A stretch of 64,000 bases of DNA, taken from the NCBI RefSeq assembly GCF_002844595.1, contig NZ_PJNW01000002.1, positions 1,116,001 through 1,180,000 of the forward strand. Direction: 5' to 3'. The notes beneath the pieces were generated by a model, which did no database searches, was not told the DNA's origin, and saw only the letters and a list, made by a program, of their open reading frames with translations. A program made the position numbers and the translations under genes. The DNA is from Pleomorphomonas diazotrophica (GTDB taxonomy: Bacteria > Pseudomonadota > Alphaproteobacteria > Rhizobiales > Pleomorphomonadaceae). Positions 33,121 through 42,240 of this stretch are shown here, piece after piece. Numbering within the stretch: position 1 is the stretch's first letter; each line of letters opens with the position of its first letter.

Positions 33121-35598
33121 TCAATAGAGGCCGCCGGTCCCGGTCACCGCGGCCTTGTCGGCCTCGGGGTTGACCTCTGTCGGCACGCCCCAGGCCATGC
33201 CGTCGCCGCCGATTACCGAATAGATGTCGGACGGACCGGTGCCCGGCTTGAAGGCCTCGATGATGGCGCTTTCGCCCTCATAGGCGCGCATGCCGGTCTT
33301 GCGATCGATGGGAATCAGCACCATGCCCTCGGGCACCTTGAACTCCTGCGGCGGCTGGCCGGCCAAAGCCTGGGCCATGAAATCGCGGAAGACAGGCGCC
33401 GCCATCAGGCCGCCGGTCGAGCCATGGCCCATCGGCTTCGGCGTATCGAAGCCGAGGAAAACCCCGACGGTCAGCTCCGGGGTGAACCCGACGAACCAGG
33501 CATCCTTCTCGTCGTTGGTGGTGCCGGTCTTGCCGGCGATCGGACGGTTGAGGCTCTTGATCACGGTGGCCGTGCCGCGCTGCACGACGCCTTCCATCAT
33601 CGAGGTGATCTGGTAGGCGGTCATCGGATCGAGAACCTGCTCGCGCTCGTCGATCAGTTGCGGTTCGTCCTGTCCCTTCCAGTCGCCGGCATTGCAGCCC
33701 TCGCAGACGCGCTGATCGTGCCGATAGATGGTACGGCCGAAGCGATCCTGCACGCGGTCGATCAGCGTCGGCTGCACGCGACGGCCGCCATTGGCGATGA
33801 TGGCATAGGCGTTGACGAGACGCATCACCGTGGTTTCGCCGGCGCCAAGCGCCATGGCCAGCACCGGCTGCATGTTGTCGTAGATGCCGAAGCGCTTGGC
33901 ATACTCGGCGACAAGCGGCATGCCCATGTCCTGCGCAAGGCGCACGGTCATCAGGTTTCGCGACTTCTCGATGCCGGTCCTGAGCGTCGACGGCCCACCG
34001 AAGCCACCGCCGTAATTCTGCGGCCGCCACATGCCGAGGCCGGGACCCTGGTCGATCTCGATCGGGCCGTCCATGATGACGGAGGCGGGCGTATAGCCGT
34101 TGTCGAGGGCGGCCGAGTAGACGAAGGGCTTGAAGGACGAGCCCGGCTGGCGCATGGCCTGCGTCGCCCGGTTGAACTCGCTTTCCGCAAAGGAGAATCC
34201 GCCGACCAGGGCGCGGACGCGGCCTGTCGTCGAGTCCATGGCCACCAGGGCGCCGGAAATGCCGGGGAACTGGCGGAGGCGATAGGCCTCCAGCATGCCC
34301 TCGGCGTTGCCGGTCTTCTCCACATAGATGACATCGCCGACCGACAGAACGTCCGAGGCGGCCTTGACGGGGGCGCCACGCTTCGGCCCGCTTTCCCATT
34401 TGGCCCACTTCAACTGGTCGAGTGGGATGATTCCCTCGACGCGCTCGTCATTCACCTTGCCGGTCGGCCCCTTGGAGGGCTGAAGGCCGATACGGGCGGC
34501 GTCGCCCTCGAAGCCCAGCACGACGGCGAGGTTCCACTCGGGAACGTCGTAGAGCGCCGGTTCGGCGGCAAGGGGGATGCCCCAATCGCCGGACACGTCG
34601 ATCTGCTTCTTGGCGCCACGCCAGCCATGGGCCTCGTCGTAACGCAGCAGCGCCCGCTGAAGGGCGACGCGAGCGACCACCTGCATCTTCGGATCGAGCG
34701 TCGTGCGAACCGAAAGGCCGCCCTCGTACAGGCCCTTCTCGCCATACATGGAGAGCAGCGAGCGGCGCACCTCCTCGACGAAGTAGTCGGAGGCGAACAC
34801 CTTGGCCGACTGATTGCGCTCGGCGATGACCAGCGGCGCCTTCATGGCGGCTTCGCCCTCCTCGCGCGTCGCATAGCCGTTCTCCATCATCTGTTGCAGA
34901 ACGTAGTTGCGGCGCTCGATGGCAGCCTGACGATTGCGATAGGGATTGTAGTTTTCCGGCGCCTTGGGCAGTGCCGCCAGGAAGGCGACCTCTTCCAGCT
35001 TCAGGTCGGTGAGAGGCTTGTCGAAATAGGCGAGCGAGGCGGCGGCGACGCCATAGGAGCGGAACCCGAGGTAGATCTCGTTGAGATAGAGTTCGAGGAT
35101 CTGGTCCTTGGTGTAGGTCTGCTCGATCTTCAGCGTCAGCATCGCCTCGCGGATCTTGCGATCCATGGTGCGCTCGTTGGTCAGAAGGAAGACCTTGGCG
35201 ACCTGCTGGGTAATGGTCGAGGCGCCGACCATGCGCTTGTTGGAACCCGAGACGATGGTGTCGAGGTTCTTCACCGCAGCGCCGGCGAGGCTGAGAAGAT
35301 CGATGCCCGGATGGCTGTAGAAGCCCTTGTCCTCGGCGGAGATGAAGGCCTGTTTCACCCGGTCGGGAATCATCTGGATCGGCAGGAACAGCCGACGCTC
35401 ATGGGCATACTCGGACGCCAGCTCGCCATCGGCCGCATGGACGCGCGTGACAACCGGTGGCTGATAGTTCCGCAGCTGGTTGGTGTCGGGCAGATCGGTG
35501 CTGAGGGAATGGATGTAAACGGCGACGCCGCCGGCCACCACCAGGAACAGCAGCGCCGCGATCGAGAAGACCCAGCCAAAGAATCTTACGAAGATCAT
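33121..35598 (-). CDS. mrcA: penicillin-binding protein 1A (bifunctional class A PBP)
   Basis: This 825-residue inner-membrane enzyme polymerises and cross-links peptidoglycan. It has an N-terminal membrane helix (FSIAALLFLVVAGGVAVYI). The glycosyltransferase domain carries the catalytic region ISAEDKGFYSHPGID, an OB-like domain lies in the middle, and the transpeptidase motifs are SSFKPF (SxxK), SRN-type KSRN and KTGTTND (KTG). The start is ATG at 35598. It is downstream of amiC on the same strand with 226 bases between, an order often seen in alphaproteobacteria. Confidence 0.96.
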   Translation of the reverse strand: MIFVRFFGWVFSIAALLFLVVAGGVAVYIHSLSTDLPDTNQLRNYQPPVVTRVHAADGELASEYAHERRLFLPIQMIPDRVKQAFISAEDKGFYSHPGIDLLSLAGAAVKNLDTIVSGSNKRMVGASTITQQVAKVFLLTNERTMDRKIREAMLTLKIEQTYTKDQILELYLNEIYLGFRSYGVAAASLAYFDKPLTDLKLEEVAFLAALPKAPENYNPYRNRQAAIERRNYVLQQMMENGYATREEGEAAMKAPLVIAERNQSAKVFASDYFVEEVRRSLLSMYGEKGLYEGGLSVRTTLDPKMQVVARVALQRALLRYDEAHGWRGAKKQIDVSGDWGIPLAAEPALYDVPEWNLAVVLGFEGDAARIGLQPSKGPTGKVNDERVEGIIPLDQLKWAKWESGPKRGAPVKAASDVLSVGDVIYVEKTGNAEGMLEAYRLRQFPGISGALVAMDSTTGRVRALVGGFSFAESEFNRATQAMRQPGSSFKPFVYSAALDNGYTPASVIMDGPIEIDQGPGLGMWRPQNYGGGFGGPSTLRTGIEKSRNLMTVRLAQDMGMPLVAEYAKRFGIYDNMQPVLAMALGAGETTVMRLVNAYAIIANGGRRVQPTLIDRVQDRFGRTIYRHDQRVCEGCNAGDWKGQDEPQLIDEREQVLDPMTAYQITSMMEGVVQRGTATVIKSLNRPIAGKTGTTNDEKDAWFVGFTPELTVGVFLGFDTPKPMGHGSTGGLMAAPVFRDFMAQALAGQPPQEFKVPEGMVLIPIDRKTGMRAYEGESAIIEAFKPGTGPSDIYSVIGGDGMAWGVPTEVNPEADKAAVTGTGGLY

Positions 35599-35824
35599 AT
35601 CCCGTCCATCATTCCCGTCGACACCGGCCGCGCCGGCATGTCTGTCCGTCGCGGCGGCGTGGCGAAGCCCGGTTGGTCCGGATGCTCGTGCGTCGACTTT
35701 TCGGCAGCCGATACCTCAAAACGCCGCAAAATGCGAATGTTTCCGTGAGCACAGACGTTCTTCGCTCTTTGTGGCGAAGGCGGGGCCATGGCGTTGCGGG
35801 GCGGCAACAGTCAGTCGGCTTCGG

Positions 35825-37060
35825 CTATTTTCCGAGATAGGCGTATTTCTGCCCGAAGAAACGCATCACGGCCTGCGTGACGGCATCGGCAACGCGGGAA
35901 CGCCACTCGTCAGACGTCAGCAGCTTCTCGTCCTGATCATTGGAGAGATAGCCGATTTCCACAAGGACGGACGGCACGTCATGGGCGCGCAGCACCTGGA
36001 ATCCGGCCGAGCGGCGCGGGTTCTTGATCATGCGGGTTGCCGAGGCAAGATCGCCGACAAGGCCATTGGCGAAGGCTGCCGAGAAGTTCCGCGTCTCCCG
36101 TCGAGTGAGATCGACCAGAATGTCGGTCACGTCGTCGGCTTCCTTTTGCAGATCGAGGCCGGCGATGAGGTCCGACGCATTTTCCTTGGCTGCAAGGGCA
36201 GCCGCTTCCCGGTCGGAGGCCTTGTCGGACAGCGTATAGACGGTGGCGCCACGCACCGACCCCTCATGCTCGGAATCGGCGTGAATGGATAGGAACAGAT
36301 CGGCGGCGTGATCGCGGCCAAACTGAACCCGGGTGCCGAGCGGCAGGAACGTATCGTCGGTACGGGTCAGCAACACCGCCACCTTGCCGGTCTGTTCGAG
36401 GCGTTCCTGCAGCTTCTTGGCAAAGGCCAGCACAATGTCCTTCTCGCGGACGCCCGATGCCGAAACTGTCCCGGCATCGACGCCGCCATGGCCGGCATCG
36501 ATGACGATCAAGGGCTTCTCACGCTTGCTGCGATCGGGCGGCGGCAGTTGATCGGCCTTTTGCACCGGCTCGTTGGCGGTGTCGCGCGCAAGCTGGCTTT
36601 TCCTCAGTTCCTCGTCAAAGGCGGCTGTCGTCGTCTTGAGAAGATCGAGGACCATGCGGGCCGGCTGGTTCTCGACGGCCGGCAACACGAAGGCCTTGTC
36701 GATCTTCACGGGTCCGGTGACATCCAGCACGATGCGTGATCGCCCCGCCGCGAACTGACCGTAGCGCCAGTCGCTGACAAGGCCTCGACCGACCGACCCG
36801 GCGCCGGACGGCAGGCGGAAATCGATCTCCGGCAGATCGATGACCACGCGATAGGGCTCGGCGAGCGTGAAGGCGCTGAGATCGACCTCACCCGAGAGAT
36901 CGAGCACGAAGCGTGTGCGGCTTTCGTCGCCGACGACGCGGCCATCGGTCGCTACCGGCGCGCCTTCTGCGAATGCGCCCACCGTCAGGCAGACGAGTGC
37001 CATCCCCGCCAATGTGGCGGCTCGAAGACAGGCTGCGAAGCGGTTTGCGACGGTCGTCAA
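35825..37060 (-). CDS. amiC: N-acetylmuramoyl-L-alanine amidase (AmiC type)
   Basis: This 411-residue periplasmic enzyme cuts the amide between muramic acid and the stem peptide, as needed for daughter-cell separation. It has a signal peptide (LRAATLAGMALVCLTVGAFA), an AMIN domain (about residues 40-150) and a zinc Amidase_3 domain with VIDAGHGGVDAG, the second ligands around LSIHADSEHEG, and the catalytic Glu in VLVEIGYLSN. The start is taken as TTG at 37060 with GGGAG six bases upstream; a TTG at 37081 would precede the site. Divergent from rne across a long region. Confidence 0.94.
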   Translation of the reverse strand: MTTVANRFAACLRAATLAGMALVCLTVGAFAEGAPVATDGRVVGDESRTRFVLDLSGEVDLSAFTLAEPYRVVIDLPEIDFRLPSGAGSVGRGLVSDWRYGQFAAGRSRIVLDVTGPVKIDKAFVLPAVENQPARMVLDLLKTTTAAFDEELRKSQLARDTANEPVQKADQLPPPDRSKREKPLIVIDAGHGGVDAGTVSASGVREKDIVLAFAKKLQERLEQTGKVAVLLTRTDDTFLPLGTRVQFGRDHAADLFLSIHADSEHEGSVRGATVYTLSDKASDREAAALAAKENASDLIAGLDLQKEADDVTDILVDLTRRETRNFSAAFANGLVGDLASATRMIKNPRRSAGFQVLRAHDVPSVLVEIGYLSNDQDEKLLTSDEWRSRVADAVTQAVMRFFGQKYAYLGK

Positions 37061-37181
37061 TGATCGCTCCCACGATCCCAAGAGCGGCCCAAACTGCCAC
37101 AGACGGACGAGATGGCAACACCCGTCTCCGAAAGAAGGCGATTTCGAGCGGATCGGAGGCCAATCACCGAACAGTAACTAA

Positions 37182-37203
37182 AGGAATTTGGTTAACCATT
37201 CCT
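37182..37203. promoter_or_regulatory. palindromic site with TTAACCAT (CtrA-like half-site) upstream of amiC
   Basis: AGGAAT (37182-37187) and ATTCCT (37198-37203) flank GGTTAACC, itself a palindrome. TTAACCAT (37192-37199) matches the half-site described for CtrA-type cell-cycle regulation in alphaproteobacteria. It lies about 130 bases from the amiC start and upstream of the rne promoter candidate. Confidence 0.35.
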
Positions 37204-37273
37204 ACGCCATGTTGGAACGGAACGACAGACGCTTCACATTGCGAGGAATTGATTGGTGGCCTATTTGATCGCC

Positions 37274-37302
37274 TTGCATATGGGACTTCACGCAAGTAAT
37301 AA
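37274..37302 (+). promoter_or_regulatory. candidate rne promoter
   Basis: TTGCAT (37274-37279) and TAATAA (37297-37302) are 17 bases apart. The match is modest. A start near 37309 would leave a leader of about 585 bases before the RNase E start. Confidence 0.3.
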
Positions 37303-37893
37303 GGGATCGGAGCCCGAATCCTTGCTCTCGGTACTTGAGAGCGTCCAGCCGGTTCGCCTTCTGCTAGAAAAGCGGAAGAATGTAGCCGGCAGTCGGGGGA
37401 CCGAGAGGTCAGCGTGAGCGCCGGTGTGGTTTTCCGGTCGGTGCGCGGAACCCGGACCTCCGCTTGTTGCGTCTCGCCCGGTCATGTGCCGCGTCGCGGG
37501 AAGCATATGAGGACGCCCGTAGATCCACCGGAAAGATCGGCGCTTCGGTGCGCGGCCGTTGAGGCCGCCCAACAAGGCATTCGTCGCCGTTCCCCCGTAT
37601 TGGCTTTCGCCGAGCGGGCTTTTCAGGAACGACGGTGTTGAAAAGAAAGAACGTGCCGGACGTGAAAGTCGTGAGGCCACAGCAGATTGTCGAAGAGGCA
37701 GGATGGCGTAAAGCATCGGCCTTTTCCCGATTTGCGGCCTTGGTCGGTCCGGCGCCCTCCCCCATTCCCATCCCCCTTATCGACGGCCGGTGCCGATCCT
37801 TCCAGCGCGCGGCGATTCCAGGGAGAGCTCTCAGGAGCCTCCTCGCGGAGTCGCGGCGGAGCAGAGGTCGCACACGGCCGGGAGTCAGTCTTT

Positions 37894-40527
37894 ATGGCCA
37901 ACAAGATGCTGATCGATGCCACCCACCCGGAGGAGACCCGGGTGGTTGTGGTGCGTGGACACCGCGTTGAGGAGTTCGATTTCGAGTCGGCGACAAGGAA
38001 GCAGCTCAGAGGCAACATCTATCTCGCCAAGGTGACGCGCGTCGAGCCGTCCTTGCAGGCGGCCTTTGTCGAGTATGGTGGCAATCGCCACGGCTTTCTC
38101 GCCTTTTCCGAAATCCATCCGGACTACTACCAGATCCCCCAGGCTGACCGTCAGGCCCTGATCGAGGCGGAAGAGGCCGAGGAACGCGAAGAAGCCGAAC
38201 GGCGCGCCCGGATGCATCGCGACCGGCAGAGCCGTGCCCAGGCGGCGAAGGCTGCCGCCCGCCCCGTCGAGACGGTGAGCGAAGCGTTCGTCGATGAGAG
38301 CGAGGCGCAGCCGGCCGATGAGAGCGCCCTGGTGGCAACGCCCATCATCGAAGCAGGCGATGACGAAGTGCCGACGCCCGAAACCGGCGGCGTCATCGAC
38401 ATTCACGACGATCAGTCGGTCGAGACCATCAATGACGACGGCGAGGATCGGGCAGGCAGCGACGACGAGGAAGAGCACGTCGAGAGCGTCGGTGCCGAAG
38501 ATGCGCTGGAAGAGGTGCCCGAGCGTCGCGTTCGCCGCGCCCGGCAGTATCGCATCCAGGAAGTGATCAAGCGCCGGCAGGTGCTGCTGGTTCAGGTCGT
38601 CAAGGAAGAGCGCGGCACCAAGGGCGCCGCGCTGACCACCTATCTGTCGCTGGCCGGCCGTTACTCGGTGCTGATGCCCAACTCCGGCCGGGGCGGTGGC
38701 ATTTCCCGCAAGATCACCAACGTTCAGGACCGCAAGCGCCTCAAGGAAATCGCCCACGAGCTGGACGTGCCGGAAGGCATGGGTGTCATTCTCCGGACGG
38801 CCGGCGCCGCCCGCACCAAGACCGAGATCAAGCGCGACTTCGAGTATCTCCTGCGCCTGTGGGAAAACGTCCGCGAGCTGACGCTGCGGTCGACCGCGCC
38901 GAGCCTCGTCTACGAGGAGGGCTCGCTGGTCAAGCGCTCGATCCGCGACCTCTACAACAAGGACATCGACGAAGTCCTGGTGGCCGGCGAAGAGTCCTAT
39001 CGCGAGGCCAAGGACTTCATGCGCATGCTCATGCCGAGCCATGCCAAGAATGTTCAGCCCTACCGCGACCCGATCCCGGTGTTCGGCCGCTTCGGCGTCG
39101 AGCCGCAGCTCGACGCGATGTTCTCGCCGCAGGTGACGCTGAAGTCGGGCGGCTACCTCGTTATCAACCAGACCGAAGCGCTCGTCGCCATCGACGTCAA
39201 CTCGGGGCGGTCGACGCGCGAGCACAATATCGAGGACACGGCGCTCGCCACCAACCTCGAAGCCGCCGAAGAGGTGGCCCGCCAGCTTCGTCTGCGCGAC
39301 CTCGCCGGCCTCATCGTGATCGACTTCATCGACATGGAAGAGGCCAAGAACAACAAGGCGGTGGAGCGCAAGCTCAAGGATTGCCTGAAGAACGACCGCG
39401 CCCGCATCCAGGTGGGCCGCATCTCGCACTTCGGCCTGATGGAAATGAGCCGCCAGCGCATCCGCACCGGCGTGCTGGAAGGCTCTACCGAGCTCTGCCC
39501 GCACTGCCTTGGCGCCGGCATCGTCCGCTCGACGGAGAGCGTGGCGCTGCATGTGTTGCGCTCGCTGGAAGACCTGCTGATCAAGGGCGTGACCCACCAC
39601 CTCACCGTCCGTACCCGGTCGGCGGTGGCGCTCTACATCCTCAACCAGAAGCGCAAGCACCTCTCCGACCTCGAGGCGCGCTTCGGTCTCACCATCACCA
39701 TCGCCGCCGACGAGCATCTCGGCTCGCAGCACTTTGCCGTCGAGCGCGGCGAGATCATCCTCAATCCTGCCCCGCCGCCGCCCGCGCCGACGCTGACGCC
39801 GGAAAGCGTCCAGCCGTATGACGAGGACATCGACGACGAGATCGAGGAAGAGGACGAAGAAGAGGCCGAGACCGAGAAGGCGCAGTCGTCGCGCGAAGAG
39901 CGTGGCGATGGCGATGGCCGCCGCAAGCGGCGCCGGCGTCGGCGCCGGCGGACCGAGGGCGGCGAAGCCGCTGCCGCGGGCGAAGGCCAGGAGGTTGCCG
40001 AAGGCGCCGAACAGCCTGCCCCTGAGGGCGACGACGACGGTTCCGAAGAGGAAGATGGCGAGGCACGGGCCGAGGGCGATACGGAGAGCGAGCAGCGGCG
40101 CAGGTCGCGTCGCCGCGGTCGTCGCGGCGGCCGTCGGCGGCATCAGCTCGAGGAAGACATCGGTTCCGAAGCCACTGCGGCCGCGCAAGAGGGCGAGCCC
40201 GCTTCCGTCGAGACGGCGACCTATGACGGCGAAGCGGCGGCCAATGATGAGCCCGTCGCCGACGCCGGCGATGCCGGTGCGGCGGTGGCCGCTCCGAGCG
40301 TGCTGAATGACGAGCCGGTGGAAGCGCTGGCGGACGGCAATGAAGACGCGCCGGAAGAAAGCCAGGAAGCAGCGGCGCCCGTCCATCCGCCGCTCGAGAG
40401 CGTCGCCGAACTGGTCGAGAAGTCGGTCGAGGCCAACGAGCCTGCGCCGCAGCCCGAACCGGAGCCGGAGCCGGACGATAATCATCCGAAGAAGACGGGC
40501 TGGTGGCAGCGCCGCTCCTTCTTCTGA
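37894..40527 (+). CDS. rne: ribonuclease E (RNase E/G family)
   Basis: RNase E is the main endonuclease of mRNA decay and rRNA processing and the scaffold of the degradosome. The 877-residue protein starts MANKMLIDATHPEETRV at ATG 37894 (GGGAG nine bases upstream). The S1 domain is split by an acidic insertion of about 130 residues (near 85-215). The catalytic DNase I-like part has VAIDVNSGRSTRE and IDFIDME, and the Zn-link is CPHC. The C-terminal half is low-complexity with acidic blocks and Arg-rich patches (RRKRRRRRRRR), ending in KKTGWWQRRSFF; a terminal GWW motif is known to bind PNPase in Caulobacter RNase E. Confidence 0.96.
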   Translation: MANKMLIDATHPEETRVVVVRGHRVEEFDFESATRKQLRGNIYLAKVTRVEPSLQAAFVEYGGNRHGFLAFSEIHPDYYQIPQADRQALIEAEEAEEREEAERRARMHRDRQSRAQAAKAAARPVETVSEAFVDESEAQPADESALVATPIIEAGDDEVPTPETGGVIDIHDDQSVETINDDGEDRAGSDDEEEHVESVGAEDALEEVPERRVRRARQYRIQEVIKRRQVLLVQVVKEERGTKGAALTTYLSLAGRYSVLMPNSGRGGGISRKITNVQDRKRLKEIAHELDVPEGMGVILRTAGAARTKTEIKRDFEYLLRLWENVRELTLRSTAPSLVYEEGSLVKRSIRDLYNKDIDEVLVAGEESYREAKDFMRMLMPSHAKNVQPYRDPIPVFGRFGVEPQLDAMFSPQVTLKSGGYLVINQTEALVAIDVNSGRSTREHNIEDTALATNLEAAEEVARQLRLRDLAGLIVIDFIDMEEAKNNKAVERKLKDCLKNDRARIQVGRISHFGLMEMSRQRIRTGVLEGSTELCPHCLGAGIVRSTESVALHVLRSLEDLLIKGVTHHLTVRTRSAVALYILNQKRKHLSDLEARFGLTITIAADEHLGSQHFAVERGEIILNPAPPPPAPTLTPESVQPYDEDIDDEIEEEDEEEAETEKAQSSREERGDGDGRRKRRRRRRRRTEGGEAAAAGEGQEVAEGAEQPAPEGDDDGSEEEDGEARAEGDTESEQRRRSRRRGRRGGRRRHQLEEDIGSEATAAAQEGEPASVETATYDGEAAANDEPVADAGDAGAAVAAPSVLNDEPVEALADGNEDAPEESQEAAAPVHPPLESVAELVEKSVEANEPAPQPEPEPEPDDNHPKKTGWWQRRSFF

Positions 40528-40550
40528 GGTGTGACGCAAGGAACAAGCGA

Positions 40551-40575
40551 GGCCGCCCGTTCGGGCGGCCTTGTC
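40551..40575 (+). terminator. intrinsic terminator after rne
   Basis: GGCCGCCC (40551-40558) and GGGCGGCC (40563-40570) form an eight-pair stem with a GTTC loop, followed by TTGTC. It begins 23 bases past the rne stop and 33 bases before the next gene. Confidence 0.85.
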
Positions 40576-40607
40576 GTATCGGTATCACCTCAACAAAGGA
40601 GCTGACC

Positions 40608-40949
40608 TTGGCCGAGAACGTGCTCTTGTTTTCCTATGGAACCCTGCAGCTCCGGTCGGTGCAGATCGCCAACTTCGGGCGGGAACTCAAGGGCCGGCCA
40701 GACGCCATGGTGGGCTGGCACCGGGCGATGGTCGAGATCACCGACCCGGATGTTCTGGCCCAGTCGGGCGAGACGCACCACCCGATCGTCTCGCCGAGCG
40801 GCAATCCGGCCGACGAAGTGCCCGGTGTCGTCTTCGAGATCACGCCCGACGAGCTGATCGCCGCCGACGGCTACGAAGTCGCCGACTACAAGCGCGTGCT
40901 GGTGACGCTGAAATCCGGAACGCAGGCCTGGGTCTACGTGAAGGCCTGA
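40608..40949 (+). CDS. gamma-glutamylcyclotransferase-like (AIG2/GGCT fold) protein
   Basis: This 113-residue protein shows the GGCT-fold start LLFSYGTLQLRSVQ, where the SYGTL loop binds the substrate, and the conserved acid in ITPDELIAADGYEV, followed by YKRVLVTL. Members act on gamma-glutamyl or related groups, and many are uncharacterised. The start is taken as TTG at 40608, with AGGAG six bases upstream. It lies just past the rne terminator and converges with the aminotransferase gene, whose stop is two bases away. Confidence 0.85.
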   Translation: MAENVLLFSYGTLQLRSVQIANFGRELKGRPDAMVGWHRAMVEITDPDVLAQSGETHHPIVSPSGNPADEVPGVVFEITPDELIAADGYEVADYKRVLVTLKSGTQAWVYVKA

Positions 40950-40951
40950 GG

Positions 40952-42100
40952 CTATCCCAGCCAGCCGCCGAGCCGCTCGCAGGCTTCGGCCACCGCCTCC
41001 GTGCGGCCGGCGAAGGAGAAGCGCACGTAGGACGAGCCACGGCTGGTATCGAAGTCAAGGCCGGGCGTCGCCGCGACGCCTGCCTCATGCAGCATGCGGC
41101 GACAGAAATCGAGGCTGTCGTTGGTGTAGCGGCTGACATCGGCGTAGAGGTAGAAGGCGCCATCGACCGGCAGGAAGCGGTCGAGGCCGATCTTGGGCAT
41201 GCGCTCCAAAAGCAGCCGGCGACTCGCCGCATAGCCCGCTTTCACCGTCTCCAGCTCCTCCTTCGCCTCGAAGGCGCCGAGTGCGGCGCGCTGCGACAGT
41301 TCGGACGGGGAGATGAAGAGATTCTGGGCGATCCGTTCGACCGGTCGCACCAGATGCTCCGGCAGAACCATCCAGCCGATGCGCCAGCCGGTCATGCAGA
41401 AGTACTTCGAGAAGGAGTTGACCACCACGGCGTCGCCCGAAAACTCCAGCGCCGTCACTTCATCGCCGTCATAGACGAGGCCGTGATAAATCTCGTCCAT
41501 GACGAGGGCGATCTTCATGTCGGCGCAGGCGGCGACAAGCGATTTCAGGCCATCGCGCGTCATCATGGTGCCCGAGGGATTGTTGGGACTTGCCACAATG
41601 ATGCCGGCCAGCGGCCGCTCGGCATGCACCTTTTCGATCGCTGCAGCGCTGGCTTGCCAGCGTGCTTCGGCGGTCGTCGGGATCTCCACCACCTCAAGGC
41701 CGAGCGCCGTCAGGATGTTGCGATAGGCCGGATAGCCGGGCGTCGGCAGGCCGACGCGATCGCCAACATCGAACATGGCGAGGAAGGCGAGGTTGAAGGC
41801 GCCGGACGACCCTCCGGTGACGGCGATCCGGTTGGCCGGGACCTCAACGCCATAGCGGTCGGCATAGAGACGGGCAATGCGGGCACGAAGCTCGGGAATG
41901 CCGAGCGCCTCGGTGTAGCCGACACGGCCGCGAGCCAGGGCCGCCTCGGCGGCAGCGCGCACGGCAGCGGGCACCGGCGCGCCGGGCTCGCCAAGTTCCA
42001 TGTGGATGATATCCCGCCCTTCGCGGGCGAGCCGGTTGGCGTCGGACAGCACGTCCATGGCGAGGAAGGGAGCCACATCGCTCCGCCGCGAAACCAGCAT
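40952..42100 (-). CDS. PLP-dependent aminotransferase, class I/II
   Basis: This 382-residue fold-type I aminotransferase has the substrate-binding ELGEPGAPVP, the cofactor contacts ASPNNPSGT and VMDEIYHGL, and the Schiff-base lysine in VVNSFSKYFCMTGWRIG, with the terminal Arg in SYVRFSFAG. It resembles aspartate/aromatic-type or alanine aminotransferases; the substrate cannot be fixed. ATG at 42100 is preferred; a TTG at 42118 adds six residues. It is divergent from the M48 protease gene. Confidence 0.93.
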   Translation of the reverse strand: MLVSRRSDVAPFLAMDVLSDANRLAREGRDIIHMELGEPGAPVPAAVRAAAEAALARGRVGYTEALGIPELRARIARLYADRYGVEVPANRIAVTGGSSGAFNLAFLAMFDVGDRVGLPTPGYPAYRNILTALGLEVVEIPTTAEARWQASAAAIEKVHAERPLAGIIVASPNNPSGTMMTRDGLKSLVAACADMKIALVMDEIYHGLVYDGDEVTALEFSGDAVVVNSFSKYFCMTGWRIGWMVLPEHLVRPVERIAQNLFISPSELSQRAALGAFEAKEELETVKAGYAASRRLLLERMPKIGLDRFLPVDGAFYLYADVSRYTNDSLDFCRRMLHEAGVAATPGLDFDTSRGSSYVRFSFAGRTEAVAEACERLGGWLG

Positions 42101-42240
42101 ATCTCCCCTCGCCTCCAAGATTTTGCCAGAGATCGGTTGCAGTCTGCCGCCGTGCCGACTGTTTCCGGATTTTTTCCGTTGCGCCCGGCATGCGTTCTGC
42201 CCTTTATCAGGCTCCGGACACCCTGACGAGAGTTCCGATC

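Larger units (their letters stand above)
37061..37893. other. 833-base divergent region between amiC and rne
   Basis: The region must hold the amiC and rne promoters and a long rne leader. It contains a candidate promoter near 37274-37302, a palindromic TTAACC site at 37182-37203, and a small hairpin GCTCTC/GAGAGC (37324-37342). Two short frames, GTG 37414-37641 and GTG 37635 onward, have passable ribosome binding sites, but no recognisable protein. RNase E leaders elsewhere mediate autoregulation; that this one does so is inference. Confidence 0.5.

Noticed and set aside
33424-35748. A very long plus-strand frame opposite the PBP1A gene, with similar long frames opposite guaA, the metal ATPase, the OmpA-family gene, RNase J, NuoM and NuoL
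   Set aside because: The opposite strands encode clear conserved proteins. The mirror frames have no domains, odd composition (His/Gly/Asp- or Arg-rich) and no ribosome binding sites, and arise from GC-rich codon use.
37414-37641. Short plus-strand frame in the rne leader, with a following frame from 37635
   Set aside because: Passable ribosome binding sites exist but the products are Arg/Pro-rich with no known domain. They are kept only as a comment on the leader region.
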